Below, one piece after another: positions 25,875-35,938 of a stretch of DNA of 64,000 nucleotides. The stretch comes from Paenibacillus sp. N3.4 (GTDB taxonomy: Bacteria; Bacillota; Bacilli; Paenibacillales; NBRC-103111). A program made the translations under genes and the position numbers. The stretch covers positions 1-64,000 of the forward strand of contig NZ_VRTT01000039.1 of NCBI RefSeq assembly GCF_008017805.1. Direction: 5' to 3'. Under the pieces are notes generated by a model. That model had not been told where the DNA came from. It did no database searches and was given only the letters and a program-made list of their open reading frames with translations. The first letter of the stretch is position 1. Each line of letters opens with the position of its first letter.

Positions 25875-27903
25875 TTATTGGAAATACTTCTGTCTGATTT
25901 GTTGTACGATTGCTTCTGCGGTAAAGCCATATTCACGAATGACTTTATCTGCCTTCGCTGATGAACCGAATTTACGGATGCCGACTACGAAGCCTTCGCC
26001 CCCCGTAATTTCTTCCCATCCCGCAGGATAAGCCATCTCAATGACAACATTGGCTTTCACTTGCGGCGAAAGAACGGACTGTTGGACTTCTAAAGTTTGC
26101 TGCTCAAACAGTTCTCGGCTTGGCATGGAAACCACTCTCGCTCCAATTCCATCTTGCGCCAATAGCTTCTTAACGTCAAGTGCTAAGGTAACTTCAGAGC
26201 CAGTGGCTATGAGCTGCACATCAGGTGTTGTACCAGCATCAACGTCAGATAGTACGTAAGCGCCTTGATGAATATGGGCAAAAGCAAGCTTATCCGTGCC
26301 AGGCAGCACCGGTAAATTTTGACGCGAGAGCGCGAAGACGAACGGACCTTCCTTCGCTTGCAGCGTATACTCCCAGGCAGCAGCTGTTTCGTTGGCATCT
26401 GCAGGACGGAATAGCGTCAAATCGGGAATCATCCGCAAGGATGGAATTTGCTCTATCGGTTGATGGGTCGGACCATCTTCACCTACTGCGATACTGTCAT
26501 GCGTGAATACATATGCAACAGGCAGTTTCATCAATGCGGACAACCGAATCGCGCCACGCAAGTAATCGCTGAAGACTAGGAACGTCGCCGAAAGCACGCA
26601 AGCCACCGTGCAGCAGCATACCGTTCAGTGCGGCACCCATTGCAAATTCTCGTACACCAAACCAAAAATTGCGGCCGCTGTAATCCGCGGCGCTGAATGC
26701 CGCTTCATCCGTGATCATAGTGAAGTTGGAGCTCGCAAGGTCAGCCGAACCGCCTACAAGATGAGGTACCCGCTTCGCGAGGCCGTTAATCACTTTGCCT
26801 GATGCGGTGCGTGTTGAAATTGCGCCGCTCTCTGGGGTAAAGCGCGGCACATCAGCGTTCCAATCTGCAGGCAAATCGCCGCGGGACGCAAGCTCGAACT
26901 GCTGAGCGAGCTCAGGGTAAGCAGCTTTGTAGTTATTCCAAAGCTGTTCCCAACTGCTCTCGGCTTGGACGCCCAGCTGCTTGTACCCGGCGAAATGTTC
27001 GATAACCTCAGCAGGAACGTAGAAGTCCGGCTCTAACGGCCAACCCAAAGCCTGCTTCGTCAACAGCAGTTCTTCTTTACCCAGCGGACTGCCGTGCGTA
27101 CCGCCGTGGCCGCCTTTACCCGCTTTGTTAGGACTGCCGTAACCAATCGTTGTTTTGATCTCAATCAGAGTTGGGCGGTTCAAATCCGCCTTTCCTTCTT
27201 CGATCGCAGCAGAAATCGCATCCACATTGTTCTGCTCTTCAACGCGAAGGTACTGCCAGCCATAAGATTCAATGCGTGTGCGAATATTCTCGGAGAAGGA
27301 CATGTTCAATTCGCCATCTAACGAAATATCATTGGAATCGTATAACACAATTAGTTTACCCAACTTTAAATGGCCAGCTAACGAAGCAGCCTCACCTGAA
27401 ACGCCTTCCATCAAATCGCCATCACCGCAAATCGCATAAGTAAAGTGATTGACGAGCGGAAAGCCTTCTTGATTATAGACCGATGCCTGATGCGCTTCGG
27501 CCATGGCCATCCCTACTGCCATCGCTACGCCTTGCCCAAGCGGTCCAGTTGTTGCCTCGACACCGTCCGTATGACCAAATTCCGGATGTCCCGGCGTCCG
27601 GCTTCCCCATTGGCGGAATTCCTTAATGTCTTCGATCGTAACATCGTAGCCGCTTAGGTGTAAAAGACTGTATAGCAGCATCGAGCCATGTCCGGCTGAA
27701 AGGACGAAGCGATCCCGATCCACCCATTTGGGATTAACCGGATTATGCTTTAAGTGCCGGGTCCAAAGGGCATACGCCATCGGAGCCGCTCCCATCGGCA
27801 TACCGGGATGTCCCATAGCCGCCTTCTCAACCGCATCAATGGTTAACGTTCTAATTGTATTGATACTTAACTCTTCAATGGATACAGATGTCTGATTCAA
27901 CAA
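25875..27903 (-). CDS. tkt: Transketolase, split by a two-base deletion
   Basis: Two frames, 26497-27903 and 25875-26606, join into a normal transketolase of about 676 residues. The first part has the thiamine-diphosphate site GDGDLMEGVSGEAASLAGHLKL and GYDVTIEDIKEFRQWGS. The second has LRGAIRLSALMKLPVAYVFTHDS and DGPTHQPIEQIPSLR. Near 26590 TTCGGCGACG should read TTCGGCGCGACG to restore LRAFGATFLVFSDYLR. TTG start with GGAGGCGAT. It transfers two-carbon units between pentose and hexose phosphates. The deletion is probably an artefact, as the rest of both halves is well conserved. Confidence 0.92.
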
Positions 27904-28043
27904 GTATCGCCTCCATCAATATAATTTGGTTTAACTTCCTCTACGTTCTATTATAAGGATAGATGAAGCATTCAAATAATTGATAGTTTCGATACTAGCT
28001 ATAGATGGTGTCTATATGATGAATTTCGAGTTGTAGAACGTAA

Positions 28044-28163
28044 GGATTCGATGTTTCTTTCGTAACCAATGAGTTTGCAGCTAAGGAATTAAAAGAAGGC
28101 AGTTTGTTCGAAGTTGACATTGAGGCAACCATTCCGTCGACCAAGATCGGAATTCATCACTAA
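28044..28163 (+). pseudogene. Remnant of a LysR-family regulator (C-terminus)
   Basis: A short open stretch on the plus strand reads FDVSFVTNEFAAKELKEG and then SLFEVDIEATIPSTKIGIHH before a stop. This matches the last strand and tail of LysR effector domains (pattern isFvt..fa.kEl.eGsL.ev). It begins after a stop, has no start or helix-turn-helix, and is therefore a remnant. A loose GC hairpin follows the stop. Confidence 0.6.
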
Positions 28164-28239
28164 AAAAATATGCCGCTATTTAAAAGCTGCGGCGGCTTTT
28201 GTAGAGAAGTTGGAAACATCCCAGGCTGTAATCGGATGA

Positions 28240-28401
28240 TTAATTCGAGGCACATAGATTGTCGTATCTATTCAGCAGTTCATCCAACTCATGAGAGAGT
28301 TTAAGTATAAAGTCAGAAAGCAGATCATAGTGGTTGCTTGCTTGATTCAATTCTTTCCTTTTATCTTCTATTTTTTTCTCTATTTCATATAATGGGACCA
28401 C
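28240..28401 (-). CDS. Spo0E-like aspartyl-phosphate phosphatase
   Basis: A 53-residue GTG-start gene with GGAGGG seven bases upstream. The product reads VVPLYEIEKKIEDKRKELN, then LLSDFILKLSHELDELLNRY. This matches the Spo0E family: a two-helix hairpin with the motif S-x-E-L-D-x-L-I/L (here LSHELDELL). In Bacillus, Spo0E-type proteins dephosphorylate Spo0A-P and delay sporulation. Monocistronic, in the gap between tkt and a chemoreceptor. The family and the function of the motif are known; the target here is inferred. Confidence 0.75.
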   Translation of the reverse strand: MVPLYEIEKKIEDKRKELNQASNHYDLLSDFILKLSHELDELLNRYDNLCASN

Positions 28402-28710
28402 TCTACATCCCTCCAAAGCAATGCCTATTATAGCTAAATACTCTATATCAAATAATCTTGTATGTCTATTTTACACGAATAATGTTAAAAAAATATAAGT
28501 TAAGCATTACATATTTATGAGGAAAACCACTAATTAGGTAATTACTTATCTAATAACCACATATTCGCAATTAGAAACGTCATTCTTACAAAATGCGGGA
28601 ATTTTTTCGTGTTAGAATTTGTTAGCTCTTACTTGTGATAAATGTCACATCCATTCCCCAAAAATGGTGCTATATTTTCAAAAAAGGGTACAAGATTGGG
28701 GACAGGGGCG
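28402..28710. other. AT-rich intergenic region
   Basis: Divergent upstream region of the Spo0E-like gene and the chemoreceptor gene; AT-rich, no RNA gene or repeat seen. I could not fix promoters with confidence. Confidence 0.4.
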
Positions 28711-29993
28711 ATGAGGAAAGCTACATTTAGTATTGTCAAAAAGATGGTGCTGGGAATCACGGTCGTTTCAGCCGTAACCTATGCAACAAGCGCTTTTTTT
28801 ATTTTTATGTTACAAGATTTATTTAAAGATTACGTTTCTGGTTGGCTCTTCATCGTCATCACCTTATCTATGGGCGTTTTTTGGACAGGCTTTCTAGGCT
28901 GGATCGCTGCGAAATGGCTCGTTAAACCGTTACTTCTTCTCACCGACGCGGCCAACCATGCTTCCATCGGTAATTTGCAAGTACAGATTATTCCTAATAA
29001 ATCGGATGATGAATTACGAGCATTAGGACTTTCTTTCGCTAAGATGATTGAAAATGTTCGAAGTATCATTGAAGGAATTTCAACGAATTTTAAAGGAACC
29101 AATACACATGTCGATGAATTACGAATGGCGATTGGACAGGCAACTGCTCAAGTTGAACTTATAACAACTACCATAGAAGAAATTGCTAACGGCGCGGAGC
29201 GGCAATCCAAATCCTCCGAATCGATGTTCGTGTCCGTGGAACAGATCACCAAAGCTACGGATGATATTAACGAAAAGGCAAATACCGCACAACGATTGAC
29301 TAAGCAAATGGTGGCGTCTATCGAGGATAACACCAAAGTGATACAATCTTTAGTTCATGGGATGCGCAAACTTGCGGTCTCTAATCAAGAATCGATACAA
29401 GTCGTCATGCGCCTGGAGAGCAATGCACATACAATCAGTGATATTTCGAATGTTGTAGGTGAATTCGCCAATCAGACACACTTGTTGGCTTTAAATGCTT
29501 CTATTGAGGCTGCCGCGCGGGTGAGCATGGAAAAGGCTTCACCGTTGTAGCCGGAGAAGTAAAAAAACTAGCCGAACAAAGCTCACATGCAGTAAACAAC
29601 ATTAATCAACTCATCAGTGAAATGCAATCCGAAGTAAAAAATACGGTACTCAAAATTACTGAACAATTTGAAATAGCCAATACGGAATCAGCACGGGGTG
29701 AGTCTGTTGAATCCGCCTTTCAAGTCATTGTCCACGAGGCTGTTGAAGTAGCCGCAACCGTAGATCACATTGCGGGGATGGTTGCTATCCAAGCTGAACA
29801 AGTTCAGATTACCCTAACTGAGGCTAGAGATGTTGCAGACATTGCATCCCATATTAGCGTGGGCGCTAAAGGCGTATTTGCTTCAACTCAGGAGCAAACA
29901 GCCGTGATGCAGGAAATCGCCGCATCCTCCGATCTACTGCGAGAGCAGTCCACCAGCTTAAAGAAGCAAATTGAATTTTTCAAAGTTAGCTAG
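28711..29993 (+). CDS. Methyl-accepting chemotaxis protein, split by a one-base deletion
   Basis: Two frames (28711-29550 and 29622-29993, with the intervening bases coding in the shifted frame) join into a short receptor of about 427 residues. Two membrane helices (about 12-33 and 40-65) have only a tiny loop between them, so there is no classic extracellular sensor domain. A HAMP domain follows, then the signalling helices. The hairpin tip ALNASIEAARAGEHGKGF is recovered by adding one C near 29513. Start ATG with GGGG upstream; an earlier in-frame ATG has no ribosome site. It lies alone and converges on the cheA operon. Confidence 0.85.
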
Positions 29994-30000
29994 CTAATAT

Positions 30001-30046
30001 AAAAAATGAGCTGCAGGATGTTACTGTCAGCTCATTTCCTTTTATT
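30001..30046 (+). terminator. Terminator after the chemoreceptor gene
   Basis: Stem AAATGAGCTG / CAGCTCATTT with a 14-nt loop, then CCTTTTATTATTT. Confidence 0.8.
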
Positions 30047-30145
30047 ATTTCCCTGTACATGCTTTTAAAATTACGCCTGCAGTACGCTTAGATCGGTTAC
30101 TAGCTACCTAATAACAACTCACTAGTCAAGTCCAATTCATATTGC

Positions 30146-32080
30146 TCATATTTGCTTAACCAGATACGCCACTTCCAGTATAAGAGCCACTCTACCATTG
30201 CCAAGTATGGTTGCGCCTGCTATGAAATTAGTTTTCCCAAGAAAAGAACCCATCGATTTGATGACGATTTCCTGATTGCCGATGAGCTCATCGACGGCTA
30301 ATGCCACTTTTTTATCCGCGGAACCTACGATAACTACAGGCAGCACTTTTGAAAACTCTGTAACAGCTTGGGGATAATTTAATATGTCATTTAGCCAGAC
30401 CAGCGGGATAATCTGATCCCGGATCACAATAACCTTCTCCCCACGAATGGTTTGTATACGTTCTCTTGGAAGCCTCACAATTTCCAAAACATTGCTCATT
30501 GGAATCGCAAAGATACGTCCGCTAACTTTAACCATAAGCCCAGTAATGATGGCCAATGTCAGTGGTAATCGGATCGTAAACCGTGTTCCAACATCCATTT
30601 CCGTATGGATATCGATAAGTCCATTCAATCTCTCTATTTGATTGCGCACAATATCCATTCCTACGCCCCGTCCGGATACTTCACTTATAGAAGAGGCTGT
30701 GGAAAATCCCGGTCGAAAGATTAAGTATAGGGCATCTCGCTCCGAAAGCCTCTGTGCTTCTTCTTCCGTAATGATTTGCTTGCTCAGAGCAGATTGCTTG
30801 ATCTTCTCTGCGGATATGCCTGCTCCGTTATCCTCCACGGTGATAATAATTTGATTGTCTTCATGATAAGCATCAAGCCTGATGATGCCCTCTTTTGCCT
30901 TTCCTTTGCTCTGTCTGATTGCTGCCGATTCAATGCCGTGATCGATTGCATTTCGAATTAAATGAATCAACGGATCCCCTAATTCCTCTATAAGCGTACG
31001 ATCCAATTCCGTTTCTTTACCGTCAAGCACAAGTTCAACTTGCTTGTCCAATTTTTGCGAGAGATCCCGCACCATACGGGGCATACGATTAAATAAATGC
31101 TCAATAGGAAGCATTCTGGCTTTCATCACGCTCTCCTGCAATTCGCTCACAATACCCGACATACGATCAGAGATCTCCTCAAATCTTCCATAAAAATCCT
31201 CATTTGAGAATCGACTGTACAAAGAATTCTTTAGTTGTACAAAGGAAGTTTGATCGATGAGAAGCTCTCCGACCAAATTCATTAAATGCTCTAATCTCTC
31301 TACACTAACCCGAATGGTCGGCGCAGTCTGCTTTGGTCTATTTTCCAAAGCTATCGGCTTCTCCGTGTTCAACGGATCTTCCTCTTGCCGCTCCAGTGAA
31401 ATATCCGCCAATAACGTGAGCTCTGCATGTTCAACATCCATCAATGATTTCAAAACAAACTCAATATGACTTGCCTCATAATCTGTACTCAGAACCACAT
31501 CGACGTTCCTGTACAAGGCATCATCTGCAAGCTCCTCTGTTTCTTCTAGCAGAGGATTGGGAACCACAACATGCCCGTATTCTTCCCTAAGCTTTTTGAC
31601 AATTAAATGAAATCGAGCTGCTTTCATCTGACAGTCATCAGAAAGTACAAGCTGAATTTTGTACGGCTGACCTTTAACTTCTCGGCCTTCTGCCAGAAAT
31701 GTCGGTTGCTCAGCAAAATTTTGGACAATAGTTATGAAGGGCTTTACATCTGTGCAGGGTATTCCTGCCATATATTCATCACGAAGCAGTTTTAGAAAAT
31801 CCAACGCTTGAAATAACAGATTGATAAGTGCACTATCTATAGCACGTTTCTTACCTCTGACCAAATCGAGCATATGCTCCACTTCGTGGGTCAGATCCTT
31901 CATTTCATTGAAGCCCATTGCCGCAGATGAGCCTTTAATTGTATGCGCTGCGCGAAATATGGATTGAATCAATTCGTCCGATTCACTTTGTTCCAATGCC
32001 AGCAGATCTTGATCCATCTTTTCCAACTGTTCAATCAGTTCTTCTACAAAAGCCTCTCGATAAACCGAAATATCCTCCAT
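30146..32080 (-). CDS. cheA: Chemotaxis histidine kinase CheA
   Basis: 644 residues with all five CheA modules. P1 has FRAAHTIKGSSAAMGF with phospho-His 46. A P2-like domain (about 140-226) is the response-regulator docking part. P3 dimerisation lies near 255-310 (VERLEHLMNLVGELLIDQ). P4 kinase has LIRNAIDHGIE and DNGAGI, then GRGVGMDIVRNQIERLNG. P5 is a CheW-like domain at 510-644. Last gene of an HD-GYP/MCP/CheW/CheA operon, 16 bp after cheW. No cheY, cheB or cheR lies in the window, so output may go to elsewhere in the genome. Confidence 0.95.
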   Translation of the reverse strand: MEDISVYREAFVEELIEQLEKMDQDLLALEQSESDELIQSIFRAAHTIKGSSAAMGFNEMKDLTHEVEHMLDLVRGKKRAIDSALINLLFQALDFLKLLRDEYMAGIPCTDVKPFITIVQNFAEQPTFLAEGREVKGQPYKIQLVLSDDCQMKAARFHLIVKKLREEYGHVVVPNPLLEETEELADDALYRNVDVVLSTDYEASHIEFVLKSLMDVEHAELTLLADISLERQEEDPLNTEKPIALENRPKQTAPTIRVSVERLEHLMNLVGELLIDQTSFVQLKNSLYSRFSNEDFYGRFEEISDRMSGIVSELQESVMKARMLPIEHLFNRMPRMVRDLSQKLDKQVELVLDGKETELDRTLIEELGDPLIHLIRNAIDHGIESAAIRQSKGKAKEGIIRLDAYHEDNQIIITVEDNGAGISAEKIKQSALSKQIITEEEAQRLSERDALYLIFRPGFSTASSISEVSGRGVGMDIVRNQIERLNGLIDIHTEMDVGTRFTIRLPLTLAIITGLMVKVSGRIFAIPMSNVLEIVRLPRERIQTIRGEKVIVIRDQIIPLVWLNDILNYPQAVTEFSKVLPVVIVGSADKKVALAVDELIGNQEIVIKSMGSFLGKTNFIAGATILGNGRVALILEVAYLVKQI

Positions 32081-32096
32081 AATGAGCCATCACTAC

Positions 32097-32543
32097 CTAT
32101 TCTTGAAGTAATATTTCATCCATTTGTAAAATCCCGACAAGATGGCCTTCTCGAAGCCCAATTCCTAGAAAGTATGCTCCGCTTATGCCCCCTATCCTTT
32201 CAGGCGGAGGCTGTATTTCATCATAGGTTGAAACTTTATTCACATAATCGACGATAAGACCTATCGATTCTTCCTTATGTTTGACAACAACAATACGTGT
32301 TGCTTTGGTTTCCTCCACATCCGGTAAACCAAATAAGTGACGAAGGCTGATGACAGGAACAACTTTTCCTCGAAGATTAATAACCCCTTTCACATAGGAT
32401 CTGCAGTTCGGAATGTCAGTGATTGGCTGCATCTTAATAATTTCATGTATATCCTGTATGTTTATCGCATAATTTTCTTTACCTATAACCATTTCTATGT
32501 ACATTTCTTGCTTTAGCGTTGTCATATCCATCACATCCAGCAT
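32097..32543 (-). CDS. cheW: Chemotaxis coupling protein CheW
   Basis: About 142-148 residues, CheW fold: IEMVIGKENYAINIQDIHEII, CRSYVKGVINLRGKVVPVISLRHLFGL, and VVKHKEESIGLIVDYVNKVSTY. It couples receptor to CheA. Three start codons lie close together; the longest is given, while the ATG at 32525 matches the usual family start better. It is placed between the receptor and cheA with very short gaps. Confidence 0.94.
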   Translation of the reverse strand: MLDVMDMTTLKQEMYIEMVIGKENYAINIQDIHEIIKMQPITDIPNCRSYVKGVINLRGKVVPVISLRHLFGLPDVEETKATRIVVVKHKEESIGLIVDYVNKVSTYDEIQPPPERIGGISGAYFLGIGLREGHLVGILQMDEILLQE

Positions 32544-32545
32544 AT

Positions 32546-34135
32546 TTATTTAATCTTAAATACAGAAACGGATGCATTCAGTTCATCAGCTAAATGTGCA
32601 AGCGACTGACACGTAGCCGCAGTTTCCTCCGATGCTGCAGCTGCTTCTTCACTGGCTGCTGCTATCGATTCAACCGATTGCATGACTTCGGACGCTTGCG
32701 CAGCTTCCTCTTGACATGCAGCTGCAATTTCGTTGACCTTGTTGGCTGATGTGTTAACCATCTCAGCGATCTTTTTGAATGCATGACCGGTTTGTGTTGA
32801 TTGTGAAACACTGTCCAAAACTGCGACTACACTCATCTTGGTGTTTTCCTGCATAACTTTAATAATGGATGAGATTTCTTTCGTTGCCGCACTGCTTCTT
32901 TCAGCTAATTTCCTAACCTCATCTGCGACAACGGCAAAGCCTCTACCCTGATCTCCTGCTCTAGCCGCTTCGATCGCTGCATTCAGAGCAAGCAAATTGG
33001 TTTGATCCGCAATATCATCAATGACCTCAATGATTTCTCCGATTTTATTGGAGTCATCCTCCAATCGAGACATCGTTTTATTGACGGCCTGCATGCCGTT
33101 AATCGAAGCATCTACAACCTGTCCGCCTTCACCGGCAGTCTGGACCGTGTTATTAGATAGTTCCGCCGCTTGCTCGGCGCTTTGGGCAACGAATGTAATC
33201 GCCGTTGAGAGCTCTGCGAACAGCTCGGAAATAGACTGAGCCGACTGTGCTTGATTGGCATTGCCGTTGGCAATTTCTTCCGTGCTTGCAGATATTTGCT
33301 CCGAAGCGGCTGCTACGCTCTCTGAAGATTGAATAATGCCTCCAATGAGACCTCTTAAATTATCGATCATATGATTCATAGAGCTTGAAAGGGTTCCAAT
33401 TTCATCTTTGGTCTGGATGTCCGACTTTTCACGGAGGTCTCCTTCGGCCACCTTACCTACCAAGGACACAATTTTATTTAAAGGACGAGCTATGGATTGA
33501 GCGATGAGGTAGCCTAATAAAATACTGAGGATAAGAGAAACAATAATGACTGCAATCGTTGCAGCCCGAGCTGTTGAATAGGTTTGTTTGGATTTTTCAT
33601 TGGTTGCTGTTGCAATTTGCACATTGAGGTCAATCAGTTTCTGTAAGTTCGTTCTCAATTTATCGCCCTGTGCGCTTAATTCCGTATTCTTAAATGCATT
33701 GAATTCGGCCTGATCATCTTTATAGGAAAGTTGTAAGGCTGTATCATATATTTTCAGATAAGCAGCCAACTCCGCATCGAGTATCTTCAATTGATCTTGT
33801 TCAGGCTTCGTCAATTCCGTTTCCCGATAAGAATCTAATTTATCGGTTACTTCCTTTTTAAATCCAGGAATATCGGCCGATATTTTATCCTTTGCTTCTT
33901 TGGTCGGCGTTGTGCTTATATCACGAACGGCAACACGCATCTTTTGATAACCGATCATGCTCGCGGATACATCACGAATCGAAATCAAGTTATTACCGTA
34001 GATCTCATTTATATTTCCATTCATCGTATTTAGATTCACTAACCCATAAATGCCAACTGCAACGACTATCATTGAAACCAGAACAAATCCAAGAATGAGC
34101 TTAGCTGATGTTTTTAAATGTGAATACCAATTCAT
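32546..34135 (-). CDS. Methyl-accepting chemotaxis protein with 4HB sensor
   Basis: 529 residues. A membrane helix (about 12-32), a four-helix-bundle extracellular sensor (about 35-185, of the 4HB_MCP type), a second membrane helix (about 190-212), HAMP (about 213-265), and a full signalling domain whose tip reads DQTNLLALNAAIEAARAGDQ followed by GRGFAVVADEVRKLAE. The start overlaps the HD-GYP stop by 4 bases (ATGA), so translation is coupled. Likely input to the adjacent CheW/CheA. Confidence 0.95.
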   Translation of the reverse strand: MNWYSHLKTSAKLILGFVLVSMIVVAVGIYGLVNLNTMNGNINEIYGNNLISIRDVSASMIGYQKMRVAVRDISTTPTKEAKDKISADIPGFKKEVTDKLDSYRETELTKPEQDQLKILDAELAAYLKIYDTALQLSYKDDQAEFNAFKNTELSAQGDKLRTNLQKLIDLNVQIATATNEKSKQTYSTARAATIAVIIVSLILSILLGYLIAQSIARPLNKIVSLVGKVAEGDLREKSDIQTKDEIGTLSSSMNHMIDNLRGLIGGIIQSSESVAAASEQISASTEEIANGNANQAQSAQSISELFAELSTAITFVAQSAEQAAELSNNTVQTAGEGGQVVDASINGMQAVNKTMSRLEDDSNKIGEIIEVIDDIADQTNLLALNAAIEAARAGDQGRGFAVVADEVRKLAERSSAATKEISSIIKVMQENTKMSVVAVLDSVSQSTQTGHAFKKIAEMVNTSANKVNEIAAACQEEAAQASEVMQSVESIAAASEEAAAASEETAATCQSLAHLADELNASVSVFKIK

Positions 34136-34737
34136 AAAAGCACCTCATTATCATTGTATGATACGATTGAATTTCGTTCTGCCTCTTGATGAAGTAAATC
34201 TAAAAACTCCATGACGTAATAACGATCAAATTGCGTGTCACTGTGAAGAAGTAGCTGCTCCTTCGCCTCTTCAACAGATAGCCCCCTGTGATAGGGTCTC
34301 TCCGAAATCATCGAGTCGAAAGCGTCAATAATCGCGCAGATTCGGGCATAAGCTGGAATTTCCGTTCCTTTTAAACCGCATGGATATCCCTGCCCATCCC
34401 AACGCTCATGATGAAATTCAATGATATCAATGATGCTCGTATCCATGGAACGGTGGCTCCTTATCCATTCTGCTCCTATGGACGGGTGCTTCTTCATGAT
34501 CTCCCATTCAAGCAAGGTAAGTATGTCCGGCTTGGCAATGATTTCCTCTGGAATAAACAATTTACCGATATCATGAAATAAGCAGCCTTTCACCAACCGA
34601 TCTCTTTCCACTTCATTAAGACATAATTGAATCCCCATTTTCTTCGCCATTTTAGCTACCCTAAAACTATGAAGATAGGTATTCTTATCTTTCTCCCTAA
34701 GCATGTTTAATTCAAATGGCATTATTCCGCTCTGCAT
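34132..34737 (-). CDS. HD-GYP domain phosphodiesterase, first gene of che operon
   Basis: 201 residues, essentially a bare HD-GYP domain. It has HSFRVAKMAKKMG, CLFHDIGKLFIPEEI with the HD metal ligands, KKHPSIGAEWI, the GYP-region motif HHERWDGQGYPCGLKG, and RICAIIDAFDSMIS. HD-GYP proteins hydrolyse cyclic di-GMP. There is no receiver domain, which is unusual; it may be controlled by the coupled receptor system. It heads the operon, and its upstream region abuts the left inversion site at 34825. Confidence 0.92.
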   Translation of the reverse strand: MQSGIMPFELNMLREKDKNTYLHSFRVAKMAKKMGIQLCLNEVERDRLVKGCLFHDIGKLFIPEEIIAKPDILTLLEWEIMKKHPSIGAEWIRSHRSMDTSIIDIIEFHHERWDGQGYPCGLKGTEIPAYARICAIIDAFDSMISERPYHRGLSVEEAKEQLLLHSDTQFDRYYVMEFLDLLHQEAERNSIVSYNDNEVLL

Positions 34738-34824
34738 GATCGATTGCCCACCACCTATCCCTCCATACTATGCAGCCATGATCACCAATTGTTGCAACTT
34801 AGTGGTAGGTCTCTTGTCACTTTG

Positions 34825-34850
34825 TGTCGTACAATAACTGTTGTACGACA
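34825..34850. repeat. Left dif-like recombination site
   Basis: Arm TGTCGTACAA (34825-34834), 6-bp core TAACTG (34835-34840), arm TTGTACGACA (34841-34850). The arms are perfect inverted repeats. The 10-6-10 layout is that of a tyrosine recombinase core site such as dif (11-6-11). The core is the reverse complement of the core in the right site, so the two sites are in inverted orientation. It lies 88-113 bp upstream of the HD-GYP start codon and only 23 bp before the recombinase start. Confidence 0.75.
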
Positions 34851-34873
34851 TGTTTTTCAAGGAGGAATATATA

Positions 34874-35833
34874 GTGAACAGAAAAGTGACATCAACTCAG
34901 CTTCTATCCCCAATCAACCAGATTAACGAGTATTCCGACGATCAAATCATTTCTATGTTCTTGTCTGTGTGTGTACGTTCCAAATACACGCTGCGTAATT
35001 ATCAAAGAGCCATAGAGCTATTCCGTCATTTTATTTCCTACAAATCACTTTCTGAGGTCACATGGCAAGAAATTGAAGCCTATAAAATAGGTCTTATAAA
35101 AGGATTTTGCAGTTTTCAAAACAAGCCGTTGGCTCCCGCCACGGTAGCAAGCTTCCTAGCACCTTTGAACTCTTTGTATAAATGGGGAAGCGACCCCAAT
35201 ATTCAAATATTCAAGCTTAATCCGATGTCGAGTGTGCGCACACCGAGAATACATGTCAACAGTAAGCATCACTATTTAACCAAGCAAGAGGTTGGTCGTC
35301 TGCTCGAGCAGCTAAAGAGGCATAGTAATCGCAATTACCTAATTGGTCTATCTTTGGTTTTACTGGGATTACGAGTATCCGAATTAATCGGCATGCAATG
35401 GAGTCATTTCAGGAAAGATCCGCTTGAAACCTCGGTATGGCTTCATGTCATGGAGGGAAAGGGAGGAAAGCAAAGGGAAATAAAGGTGCCCAGGGAATTA
35501 TGGCAACTTTTTATGGAGTACTCTCATATACTTCCTCACGAGAAGCAAACAGCACCTAGGGACACACATGTTTTCCCCTTATCTGTTCGCCAAGTAGAGA
35601 GGATCATTAGCACATCCTGCGAGCAGTGCAACATAGGAAAAAAGACTACCCCGCATTGGCTTCGACATACCAGCGCAACGTTGGCCTTACTTCACGGTGC
35701 TTCCTTGCAGCAGGTTCAGGAAACCTTGGGGCACTCCCATATTAATACAACCCAGCGTTATTTACATACCGTTGAACAAATGAAAAAATCGGCCTCCGAG
35801 TACGTAGAGGACTGCTTGCGGGAATATTTTTAA
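34874..35833 (+). CDS. Tyrosine recombinase (XerC/D-like integrase)
   Basis: 319 residues from GTG with AAGGAGG seven bases upstream; in-frame TTG and ATG codons further upstream lie in or beside the recombination arm. A SAM-like N-terminal core-binding domain (about 20-105) precedes the catalytic domain. The active residues are visible: Arg in LGLRVSELIG, Lys in GKGGKQRE, H-x-x-R in HWLRHTSA, His in LGHSHINT, and the Tyr nucleophile in TQRYLH near residue 296. It is flanked by two inverted dif-like sites and probably inverts its own segment. It could also be the last piece of an integrated element; no other phage or integrative genes are present. Confidence 0.92.
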   Translation: MNRKVTSTQLLSPINQINEYSDDQIISMFLSVCVRSKYTLRNYQRAIELFRHFISYKSLSEVTWQEIEAYKIGLIKGFCSFQNKPLAPATVASFLAPLNSLYKWGSDPNIQIFKLNPMSSVRTPRIHVNSKHHYLTKQEVGRLLEQLKRHSNRNYLIGLSLVLLGLRVSELIGMQWSHFRKDPLETSVWLHVMEGKGGKQREIKVPRELWQLFMEYSHILPHEKQTAPRDTHVFPLSVRQVERIISTSCEQCNIGKKTTPHWLRHTSATLALLHGASLQQVQETLGHSHINTTQRYLHTVEQMKKSASEYVEDCLREYF

Positions 35834-35868
35834 ATGAATAAAATAGAAACTTTTTACAAATAAAACAG

Positions 35869-35897
35869 TTGATAATATAGTTTGAATTAACTATACT
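35869..35897 (+). promoter_or_regulatory. Outward-facing promoter inside the invertible segment
   Basis: TTGATA (35869-35874), 17-bp spacer, TATACT (35892-35897). It matches sigma-A well and points right, out of the segment, with transcription starting about 35 bp before the right site. There is no gene between it and the site. After inversion of the segment it would point left toward the HD-GYP/MCP/CheW/CheA operon. Confidence 0.65.
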
Positions 35898-35938
35898 AAT
35901 CTTAATATTAGCAGTAGAATTATGTATTAATTTGTAAG

